Below, in pieces: positions 1 to 7,768 of a stretch of 64,000 nucleotides of DNA. The notes under the pieces were generated by a model. The model ran no database searches. It had not been told where the DNA came from and was given only the letters and a program-made list of their open reading frames with translations. The first letter of the stretch is position 1. Each line of letters opens with the position of its first letter. Origin of the DNA: Streptomyces sp. AJS327 (GTDB taxonomy: Bacteria > Actinomycetota > Actinomycetes > Streptomycetales > Streptomycetaceae). A program made the translations under genes and the position numbers. The DNA lies in assembly GCF_013450295.1 (NCBI RefSeq), contig NZ_SKBR01000002.1, positions 186,001 to 250,000 of the forward strand. The letters are read 5' to 3'.

Positions 1-1033
1 CGTGGGGAACGAGCCAGCCGCGGGCCACGAGCTCTCGGATGTCGCGAATGGCCTGCTGGTCGCTGAGGTCCGCGTCCTGCTGGTAAACGGTGCGGCGGAC
101 CTTCGCGTCCGAGAAGGCGGGCAGCAGGGCGTACACCACCCGCTCGTCCAGGCCGGCTGCTGCGACACCTTCGACCAAGTGAGTCCAGGCTCGGGCCATG
201 ACATCGAAGCGCCGCTGGGCCTGCTGTGCCTGGCGGTGATGCGCTGTCAGGCAGAACCGGATCCAAGGCCGGGTGTCCCGCTTCGGACTCCAATACGGGC
301 CGCCCACATCCTCCAGGACCTGGTAGTAGGCGTACGTGTTCTGCCCCCGGCCGAGCCACTCCTCGATGGAGGAGAACTCGGGCGGCATCAGAGCCTCGCG
401 GGAGAACACCAGAGCGGACAGGGCGCGGGACATGCGCCCATTGCCGTCTTTCCACGGGTGGATCTTGACGAGGTTGAGGTGGGCCATGGAGGCGCGGACG
501 TGGACGGGGGCGTCGAGGTCGCCCTCATTGAGCCAGTCGATGAACTCCGACATCAGAGCGGGAACGTCCGCTTGGTCCGGCGCGGTGTAGGCGGGGACGA
601 GGGAGTCGTCGGAGCTGGTGACGTAGACAGGTCCGTCGCGCCAGCGGCCGGGGCGCTTGTCGAGGTGGTGGCCCTGGAGCATGAAGTGCAGGCCGTTGAG
701 CAGGCCGGCGTCGTACCGGAAGTCGTCTCTGGCGTCGGCGAGGGCCTGGATGTAGGTCATGCCGCGCTGGTGGCCCTCCAGCTCGGCACGCGTCTTCTCC
801 CCGGTCTCCAGCGGTTCCTCACCGGACATGAGGGCTTCCACGTCGTCGACCGTTGCGGCGTACCCCTCGATGGTGTTCGATCCGGCGATTGCGCGGGCGG
901 TGAGGTTGCGGCGCAGCTGGCGGGTCCAGCGTGGGGTGGCCCGGAGCATGTGGCGTAGGGAGCGGCGCATGCTCTCGATCTCGTCGAGGGCGCGGCGGTC
1001 GTCGGCGTCCAGGGAGGGCGTTACGTACAGCAT
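1..1033 (-). CDS. Fic family protein (probable AMP transferase), C-terminus cut by window edge
   Basis: The translated minus strand from an ATG at 1033 carries the Fic active-site motif HPWKDGNGR, with the catalytic His at about residue 192. Fic proteins transfer AMP (or another nucleotide phosphate) onto a target hydroxyl. An N-terminal SNTIEG (residues 52-57) fits the (S/T)xxxE(G/N) inhibitory helix, so this looks like a self-inhibited class II Fic. The C-terminal part reads like a winged-helix domain, common in this family, and the frame continues off the window at 344 codons with no stop seen. The gene follows the kinase at 1182-2153 on the same strand after a 148-bp gap, so it may be the second gene of that unit. 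The target is unknown. Family call is firm; a role in defence is inferred from position only. Confidence 0.88.
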   Translation of the reverse strand, partial: MLYVTPSLDADDRRALDEIESMRRSLRHMLRATPRWTRQLRRNLTARAIAGSNTIEGYAATVDDVEALMSGEEPLETGEKTRAELEGHQRGMTYIQALADARDDFRYDAGLLNGLHFMLQGHHLDKRPGRWRDGPVYVTSSDDSLVPAYTAPDQADVPALMSEFIDWLNEGDLDAPVHVRASMAHLNLVKIHPWKDGNGRMSRALSALVFSREALMPPEFSSIEEWLGRGQNTYAYYQVLEDVGGPYWSPKRDTRPWIRFCLTAHHRQAQQAQRRFDVMARAWTHLVEGVAAAGLDERVVYALLPAFSDAKVRRTVYQQDADLSDQQAIRDIRELVARGWLVPH

Positions 1034-1181
1034 GACTCCATGACATGATAATTGTGTCACGCCGTCAACCTGTCGCTGGGGTGATTCCTTACCTTGGGTC
1101 GCAGCTACCTCGTTGCTGCGGGCTTCTGGCCGTGGCGCGCAGCCTCCCGCTCTTCCGCGGCGCAGGTGGTGGGTGTGGGTA

Positions 1182-2153
1182 TCAGCTCGGCCGCCCCGGT
1201 CGTGGAGGTCTTGCCCATGAGCGGACTGGGCGTGCATCCGGTCCCATTGGGTGCCGGAAGGGGCGCAGTGGGTCGACCTCGGCCCAGGGGGTGAGTGCGG
1301 CCGCCGGGGCGCCGCGTTCGGGGAGCCAGGTGGCGAGCCGCTGCCAGACCTCGCCGGCGTGGGCCGGGCGGTCGCTCGGTGCCTTGGAGAGGAGTTCGAG
1401 CACGAGGGTTTCCAGGTCTGAGGGCGTGTCGGGGTGCAGGTCGCGCAGAGGGATCGGCGGCTGGTCGAGGATCAGGCCGGGGAGCATGAGTTCCGAGCGG
1501 TGCTCGAAGACGGGTTCGCCGGTGAGCATCTTGTGGAGCAGGCAGCCGAGTGCGTACAGGTCGGTGCGGTGGTCGACGGGTTTACCCAGGATCTGTTCGG
1601 GTGCCATGCATTCCAGGCTGCCCGGCCGCTCGCCCGTGGTGGTGAGCTTGGTGATGTCGGGTTCGAGGAAGGCGGCCACGCCGAAGTCGAGGACCTTGAC
1701 CACGCCGTCGGTGCGGATGATGACATTGCGGCCCTTGAGGTCGCGATGGACCATGTCGCGGGCGTGCACGGAGCCGAGGACGGAGGCGATCTGCACCCCG
1801 ACCGAAGCAGTTTCCTCGATACTCAGCCGCTCCTGTTCGGCGATCCGGTCCTCGAGGTCGATGCCGGTCACGTACTGCATGACCAGGAAACGTGTGCCGC
1901 ATTCCTCGCCGAGGTCGTAGACGGTGGCGATGCCCGTGTGGTCGAGGCGTGCGGCGGCGCGCGCCTCGCGTCGGAAACGTTCGGCGTCCCGGGCGCGCTG
2001 GCCCTGAGTCAGGCCCGCGGGTGTGTTCATAGTCTTGAGCGCGACGTCGCGGCCGAGGTGTTCGTCGTGGGCGAGCCAGACGACCCCCATGCCGCCGGAG
2101 CCGATTTCCCGCTTGATCCGGTAGCGCTTGGCGATCACAGGTCCGATGTCCAT
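1182..2153 (-). CDS. Soluble Ser/Thr protein kinase (Hanks type)
   Basis: A 323-residue protein that is nearly all kinase domain. Visible are the glycine loop GSGGMG (18-23), catalytic Lys40 in VALK, HRDLK with catalytic Asp138, DFG at 156-158, and APEQ in the activation segment. There is no transmembrane helix or PASTA region, so it should be cytoplasmic, unlike housekeeping PknB. I chose the ATG at 2153, three residues before the conserved sequence; an in-frame start at 2273 would add a basic tail and run into the shared motif at 2277-2292. It is divergent from the helicase/methylase operon beginning at 2399, and Fic lies downstream. Kinases next to defence operons are known from Pgl/BREX (PglW) and Stk systems; that this kinase controls the neighbouring operon is inference. 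Confidence 0.9.
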   Translation of the reverse strand: MDIGPVIAKRYRIKREIGSGGMGVVWLAHDEHLGRDVALKTMNTPAGLTQGQRARDAERFRREARAAARLDHTGIATVYDLGEECGTRFLVMQYVTGIDLEDRIAEQERLSIEETASVGVQIASVLGSVHARDMVHRDLKGRNVIIRTDGVVKVLDFGVAAFLEPDITKLTTTGERPGSLECMAPEQILGKPVDHRTDLYALGCLLHKMLTGEPVFEHRSELMLPGLILDQPPIPLRDLHPDTPSDLETLVLELLSKAPSDRPAHAGEVWQRLATWLPERGAPAAALTPWAEVDPLRPFRHPMGPDARPVRSWARPPRPGRPS

Positions 2154-2276
2154 GTGCGGGGTGACTCCGTCCGCGTCCGTCTTCGAGGCCCGGCGTGCCC
2201 GCCGGGCAGACGCGCCGGACAGAGTGTGACATGGGCACGTTGTTTCGTGAACCGGAGCCTCTCCAGCTGACATTCA

Positions 2277-2292
2277 TTGACTGAGTTCACAA
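2277..2292 (+). promoter_or_regulatory. Island motif copy A (TTGACTGAGTTCACAA)
   Basis: This 16-bp site lies between the divergent kinase (ATG 2153) and giant helicase (GTG 2399), about 105-125 nt from either start. Copy B at 19319-19334 matches it at 15 of 16 positions, and identity extends outward to 19 of 20. It begins with a good -35-like TTGACT but I see no clear -10 at 17-18 bp, so an operator is as likely as a core promoter element. The surrounding 60 bp are distinctly less GC-rich than the genes. Confidence 0.6.
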
Positions 2293-2398
2293 TCTCATGG
2301 TGTGATGTGTGTCGTTACGATCAAGAGGAGTGTGGCGCACCGCGGTCGGCGGGTGGCTACCGTTGCTCCGTACCGCCTCGGGAACAAGTGGGGAACAC

Positions 2399-5300
2399 GT
2401 GGACGTCTTCAAGGTGCACCAGCGGCTCATCCGGGACTACAAGGAGTACACGTCCGGATCAGTGGTGATCGACGACGCCCGCATCGACGCCCAGGTGGCG
2501 AAGTCGCTCGCCGACGGAGACCAGTGGCCCGACCCTTATCTCTCCCTCAACCCGAGCTTCGCGCCCGGTGGTTCGGTCGAGGATCTCGCGCGGCCCGGGG
2601 GACTGCTGCACCCGGCGTGCGCGGACATTTTTCGTACGGGCAAGGACGAGCGGGGCGCGACCGTCCGTCCGATCCACTTCCACCAGCACCAGCTGGAGGC
2701 GATCGAGGCAGCCGGCTCCAGGGAGTCGTACGTCCTGACCACCGGTACCGGCTCCGGCAAGAGCCTCGGCTACATCGTGCCGATCGTCGACCGAGTGCTG
2801 CGCGAGCAGGAGACTGGCGCCGCGCCCGGCATCAAGGCGATCATCGTCTACCCCATGAACGCCCTCGCCAACAGCCAGGAGCGGGAGCTGGCGAAGTTCC
2901 TCACCGCCGGGTACGAGGAGGGGTGTGAGCCGGTCACTTATGCCCGCTACACCGGTCAGGAGAGGGAGGACGAGAAGGAGGTCATCCGCGAGTCCAAGCC
3001 GGACATCCTGCTCACCAACTACGTGATGCTGGAGCTGATGCTCACCCGGCCCAAGGAGCGCGAGAAGCTCATCGGGGCGGCCAAGGGGCTGCGCTTCCTC
3101 GTCCTTGACGAGCTGCACACCTACCGGGGGAGGCAAGGCGCCGACGTCGCCGTGCTGGTGCGGCGCGTACGCGAGGCATGCGAGTCACCCAACCTGCAGT
3201 GTGTGGGTACGTCCGCGACGATGGCCACTGAGGGCACCCCCACCGCGCGCCGCAGCGAGGTCGCCCGCGTCGCCTCCACCCTCTTCGACACGGAGATCTC
3301 CCCGGAGCGGGTGGTCGGCGAGACCCTGGTGCGGGCGACTGGGGACGCCGTGCCCACGCCGTCCGAACTCTCCGCGCGGGTGAGGGAGAACAACCCTCCG
3401 GCCGAGTACGGGTGGCTGGCCGCCGATCCGCTGGCCCGCTGGATCGAGACAGCCTTCGGCCTGGTCGAGGCGGAGGACGGGGACGGCAGCACGCTCATGG
3501 TTCGCGCCGAACCGCTCACTGTGGAGGACGCTGCGGTGCGCCTGCGCTCCGAGGCGTTCGGCATTGAGAAAGACGACCCGGAGGAGTGCTGGTACACGGC
3601 GTGCGCGGAGGCTATCCGGGCCACCCTCCAGGCGGGAGCGGCCGCCCGCAGCGCGGAGGACAACCGTCCGCTGTTCGCCTTCAGGCTGCACCAGTTCCTG
3701 TCCAAGGGCGGATCTGTCTACGTCTCCCTGGAGGGAGAGGCCGACCGTCACATCACCCGCACCTACCAGCAGCGCGTCCCGAACGCCCCCGAGAAGCTGC
3801 TGCTGCCGCTGTCCTTCTGTCGCGAATGCGGGCAGGAGTACCTGATGGTCGCCCGCGACGAGGGGGATGACGGCTCCGTCGCCTTCCGTACGCGCGAGGA
3901 CGAGGACGAGGAGCAGGGGTATCTGTACATCTCGGCCGCCAACCCGTGGCCGGAGCAGGTCGGCGAGGCCATCGAGCAGCGGCGCTTCCCCGACAGCTGG
4001 CTCACCTTCGACGAGCGCAAGGGCGCCCCGGTGCTCACCGCGAGCCGCAGGAAGCGGGCGCCGCAGCCGGTGTGGGTGCGCTCCGACGGTACCGGAGGAG
4101 GAAAGGCGAACGGCGGCGTCTACGCGGCGTATCTGCCTGCGCCGTTCCTCTTCTGCCTGGAGTGCGGCGTCGGCTACGAGCAGGTCAAGGAGCGGGACTT
4201 CGCCAAGCTGATGACCCTCGACCAGGAGGGCCGTTCGACCGCCACCTCCGTCGTCAGTGCCTCGATCGTGCGTCACCTCAAGAGCATTCCTGAGGGCGAA
4301 CTCGACAAGGACGCGAGGAAGTTGCTGACCTTCGTCGACAACCGGCAGGACGTGAGCCTGCAGTCGGGCCACTTCAACGACTTCGTCATGGTCACGCAGC
4401 TGCGCGGTGCCCTGTACCGGGCGATGGTTGCCGCCGGTGACAAGGGGCTGCGCTGGAAGCGGCTCGGCGAGGACGTGGTTGCGGCGATGGGGCTCTCCCC
4501 GCACGAGTACGCGGCCAAGCCCACTGAGATTGAGGAGCTGGCCGAGAGCACGCTGGAGGCACTGGCCGCGGTCGCCGAGTACCGCCTCTTCCTCGACCTG
4601 GAACGCGGCTGGCGCGTCACCATGCCCAACCTGGAACAGACCGGGCTGCTCGGTCTGGAGTACGGGGGGCTCGACGCCATTGCCGGCGACGAGGACCGGT
4701 GGCGGGACACTGTGGGTCCGCTGCGCACGGCCACTCCCGAGGCACGTCACCGGCTGTCCAAGGTCCTCATGGACGAACTGCGGCGCCAACGGGCCGTGGA
4801 CACGCCCTACTTCACCGAGGCCAAATTCGCCGAACTCCGCAAGGAGTCGGCGCGGCTCAACGACGCGTGGGGGATCGCAGACACGGAGGCGGCGCCGCCT
4901 CCGGCCAAGTTCGCCGTGGCCCGGCCCGGCCGCCCCGGCCGCACCGGGCGCGGCCGCAGCGAGCTGAACCTGACCGGCCGCACCGCGTTCGGCCGCCATG
5001 TCCGCAAGGACACCACCTTCCCCGACTGGGGACAGGGACTCTCTCTCGACGAAGCCCAGGACGTCATCCGCGACCTGCTCCGGGTCCTGGCCGACGGCGG
5101 AGTCCTGGCCGCGGTCTCGCAGGGACGGGGCGAGGAGCCCGGCTACCGGATCAACCACACCGTCATCCGCTGGCACGCCCGCGACGACGACCACGGCGCC
5201 GTGGACCGCCTGCGCCGTACCTACCGTGACGAGCGCGGCCCCCGCGTCAACGCCTTCTTCAAGCGGCTCTACCAGGACATCGCCGCCACCTTCGCCGGTC

Positions 5301-7672
5301 TGCACGCCGCCGAGCACACCGCCCAGGTCCACCCCGACGTCCGCCAGGAACGCGAGGACCTGTTCGGTGAGGGCACCCGCCTTCCCCTCCTGTACTGCTC
5401 GCCGACGATGGAACTCGGCGTCGACATCAAGAACCTCAACGCCGTCAACCTGCGCAACGTGCCGCCGACCCCCGCCAACTACGCGCAGCGCTCCGGCCGC
5501 GCGGGCCGTAGCGGCCAGCCCGCGCTCGTGACCACGTACTGCGCGACCGGCAACAGCCACGACCAGTACTACTTCACCCGGCGCGAGCAGATGGTGGCCG
5601 GCCGGGTCGCCCCGCCCCGGCTCGACCTGGCCAACGAGGATCTGCTCGCCTCCCACGTGCACGCGATCTGGCTCGCCGAGACCCGGCTCGATCTCGGCAC
5701 CAGCATGGCCCGGCTGATCGATGCCGACGGCGACCACCCCTCGCTGGAACTGGCGTCGTCGGTGGCCACGGCCATCGAGGAGCCGGCTGCCCGCCGCCGC
5801 GCCTTGGCGCGCGCCCGTACCGTCCTGGACGGCTGTGGCGATCTGCTGCGCGCCACGTCCTGGTGGCACGAGCGGTGGCTGGAGGAGACCGTCGAGGCCG
5901 CGGCGGGCAGCTTCCGCAAGGCGTGCGGGCGCTGGAAGAACCTCTTCAGGCAGGCCCTCGAAGAGCGCGAGATCCAGCACCGCAACATTCTCAACCGCAC
6001 CGCCACGGGCCGCTCCAAGGACCAGGCCAAGCGCCGCCGCGCGCAGGCCGAGAGCCAGCTCGCGCTGCTGCGCAACGAACAGGGCGGCGAGCGGACCGTG
6101 ATGTCGGACTTCTTCCCGTACCGCTACTTCGCCTCCGAGGGCTTCCTGCCGGGCTACTCCTTCCCCAGGCTGCCGCTCGCCGCGTACATCCCGGGCACCG
6201 GCCGCACCAGCCGTGGCGGCTACGACGGCGACTACCTGCAGCGCTCCCGGTTCATCGCGATCCGCGAGTTCGGGCCCGGCGCGCTCATCTACCACGAGGG
6301 CAGCCGCTACAAGGTGGACCGAGTGCAGCTGCCGCCGGACACCGCGGGTGAGCTGACCACCGAGAGCGCGAAGGTGTGCGGGGCCTGCGGCTATCTGTCC
6401 CCGGAGGAGCAGCACGAGGACGTCTGCATGGGCTGCGGCAGCGGCCTCGGTGACGCGCGGACAGGTCTGCTGCACCTGCACACCGTCTTCACCCACCGCC
6501 GCGACAGGATCTCCTCCGACGAGGAGGAGCGCCAGCGCACCGGTTACAAGGTGGAGATCTCCTACCGCTTCAAGAAGCACGAGGACGGCCGCGACGGATC
6601 ACTGCGTGCCATGGCGCAGACCGCCTCCTGCCGTGCCCTCGCCGAGCTGGCGTACGGAGACAGCGCCACCATCCGGCTCACCAACCTCGGCTACCGCCGC
6701 TCCGTCGCCAAGGGCGAGATCGGCTTCTGGATGGACCCGGTGACGGGCGAGTGGCTCGCGGGCGGCGCGGCCAAGAAGGGCGGCAGGGAGACTCCCCAGG
6801 AGCAGGAAGGACTCGCGGACGCCGAGAAGGCCCACCGCAAGATGCCGGTGATCCCGTACGTGCAGGACACCCGTAACATACTCGTCCTCCACCTGGCCGA
6901 GCCGGTCGACCGGGACACCGCCGTCACCCTCCAGTACGCCCTGGAGCGGGGCATCGAGGCCGAGTTCCAGCTGGAGGACGCCGAACTCGACACCGAGGAG
7001 CTGCCGCCGCACGACGGGCCGCGTGAGCGCCTCCTGTTCATCGAGAGCGCGGAGGGCGGTGCGGGCGTGCTCAGGCGTCTGCAGGCCGAGCCCGGTGCGC
7101 TGGCCCGCGCCGCGCGCAAGGCACTGGAGATCGCCCACTTCGATCAGCTGGGGCGTGACCGCGGTGACGAGAAGACCAACGGCGACCCGTGCGAGAAGGG
7201 CTGCTACGACTGTCTGCTGTCCTTCGCCAACCAGCGTCACCACCGCGTCATCGACCGACAGCTCGTGCGCGACCTGCTCCAGGCGTTCGCGGACGGCACC
7301 GTCGGCGAGTCCACCCCGGGCCGTTCGCGCGACGAGCACGCCGACGCGCTGCGGCAGGGCGCCGACTCCACCCTGGAGGAGCGCCTCATCGAGTACCTGA
7401 GGTCGCACGGCCACCGGCTCCCGGACCACCAGCAGATCAAGGTGCGCGAGGCGCTGTCCAAGCCGGACTTCGTGTACGAGACCGGGTTTGGCCCGATCGC
7501 GGTCTTCGTCGACGGCCCGCACCACGACCACGACGACATCGTGCTGCGCGACGAGGAGGCGGAGGAGCGGCTGAAGGACTTCGGCTGGGAAGTGGTCCGC
7601 TTCCGCTACGACGACGACTGGTCCAAGAAGGTCGCCGAGTACCCTCAGGTGTTCGGCGAACCCGGCCGCTGA
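2399..7672 (+). CDS. Giant DEAD/DEAH helicase with DUF1998 and C-terminal nuclease-like domain (DruE/DrmA-like)
   Basis: A 1757-residue superfamily 2 helicase. Walker A TGTGSGKS (Lys121), a DELH box at 237-240, the YPMNALANSQ segment and the LLTNYVMLE segment are characteristic of the DISARM DrmA / Druantia DruE group. Zinc-binding Cys pairs occur mid-protein (CRECG, CLECG) and later (CGACG...CMGCG). The DUF1998 cysteines are near C1598, C1602 and C1605. The last 110 residues resemble a Vsr/DUF559-type endonuclease, with KPDF (Asp1690) followed by FVDGPHH (Asp1705). DrmA and DrmB of DISARM split helicase and DUF1998 between two proteins; here one chain holds both, as in DruE. I chose GTG 2399 (GGGGA upstream, conserved VDVFKVHQRL start) over 2309. 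It leads an operon with the SNF2 and methylase genes. Likely DNA translocation and cleavage of invading DNA. Confidence 0.85.
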   Translation: MDVFKVHQRLIRDYKEYTSGSVVIDDARIDAQVAKSLADGDQWPDPYLSLNPSFAPGGSVEDLARPGGLLHPACADIFRTGKDERGATVRPIHFHQHQLEAIEAAGSRESYVLTTGTGSGKSLGYIVPIVDRVLREQETGAAPGIKAIIVYPMNALANSQERELAKFLTAGYEEGCEPVTYARYTGQEREDEKEVIRESKPDILLTNYVMLELMLTRPKEREKLIGAAKGLRFLVLDELHTYRGRQGADVAVLVRRVREACESPNLQCVGTSATMATEGTPTARRSEVARVASTLFDTEISPERVVGETLVRATGDAVPTPSELSARVRENNPPAEYGWLAADPLARWIETAFGLVEAEDGDGSTLMVRAEPLTVEDAAVRLRSEAFGIEKDDPEECWYTACAEAIRATLQAGAAARSAEDNRPLFAFRLHQFLSKGGSVYVSLEGEADRHITRTYQQRVPNAPEKLLLPLSFCRECGQEYLMVARDEGDDGSVAFRTREDEDEEQGYLYISAANPWPEQVGEAIEQRRFPDSWLTFDERKGAPVLTASRRKRAPQPVWVRSDGTGGGKANGGVYAAYLPAPFLFCLECGVGYEQVKERDFAKLMTLDQEGRSTATSVVSASIVRHLKSIPEGELDKDARKLLTFVDNRQDVSLQSGHFNDFVMVTQLRGALYRAMVAAGDKGLRWKRLGEDVVAAMGLSPHEYAAKPTEIEELAESTLEALAAVAEYRLFLDLERGWRVTMPNLEQTGLLGLEYGGLDAIAGDEDRWRDTVGPLRTATPEARHRLSKVLMDELRRQRAVDTPYFTEAKFAELRKESARLNDAWGIADTEAAPPPAKFAVARPGRPGRTGRGRSELNLTGRTAFGRHVRKDTTFPDWGQGLSLDEAQDVIRDLLRVLADGGVLAAVSQGRGEEPGYRINHTVIRWHARDDDHGAVDRLRRTYRDERGPRVNAFFKRLYQDIAATFAGLHAAEHTAQVHPDVRQEREDLFGEGTRLPLLYCSPTMELGVDIKNLNAVNLRNVPPTPANYAQRSGRAGRSGQPALVTTYCATGNSHDQYYFTRREQMVAGRVAPPRLDLANEDLLASHVHAIWLAETRLDLGTSMARLIDADGDHPSLELASSVATAIEEPAARRRALARARTVLDGCGDLLRATSWWHERWLEETVEAAAGSFRKACGRWKNLFRQALEEREIQHRNILNRTATGRSKDQAKRRRAQAESQLALLRNEQGGERTVMSDFFPYRYFASEGFLPGYSFPRLPLAAYIPGTGRTSRGGYDGDYLQRSRFIAIREFGPGALIYHEGSRYKVDRVQLPPDTAGELTTESAKVCGACGYLSPEEQHEDVCMGCGSGLGDARTGLLHLHTVFTHRRDRISSDEEERQRTGYKVEISYRFKKHEDGRDGSLRAMAQTASCRALAELAYGDSATIRLTNLGYRRSVAKGEIGFWMDPVTGEWLAGGAAKKGGRETPQEQEGLADAEKAHRKMPVIPYVQDTRNILVLHLAEPVDRDTAVTLQYALERGIEAEFQLEDAELDTEELPPHDGPRERLLFIESAEGGAGVLRRLQAEPGALARAARKALEIAHFDQLGRDRGDEKTNGDPCEKGCYDCLLSFANQRHHRVIDRQLVRDLLQAFADGTVGESTPGRSRDEHADALRQGADSTLEERLIEYLRSHGHRLPDHQQIKVREALSKPDFVYETGFGPIAVFVDGPHHDHDDIVLRDEEAEERLKDFGWEVVRFRYDDDWSKKVAEYPQVFGEPGR

Positions 7673-7768
7673 CCTGCGGCCGGACGCCTCGCCCAGCAGC
7701 GGCCGATGGCCGCCTCTCCTCCTACCGTACGTACGCCAAGCCCGCCCGCATCCACCCGGAAGGTCCGT

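Noticed and set aside
2..958. 318-codon plus-strand frame at the window start
   Set aside because: Antisense to the Fic gene, whose active-site motif is intact.
2309..2398. Earlier start for the giant helicase
   Set aside because: The extra 30 residues are Trp/Arg/Ser-rich and unlike the family; GTG 2399 has a ribosome-binding site and the conserved N-terminus.
3185..6580. 1131-codon open frame antisense to the giant helicase
   Set aside because: Composition-driven shadow in GC-rich DNA; Val/Gly/Ala-rich with no domain, while the plus strand has clear helicase motifs.
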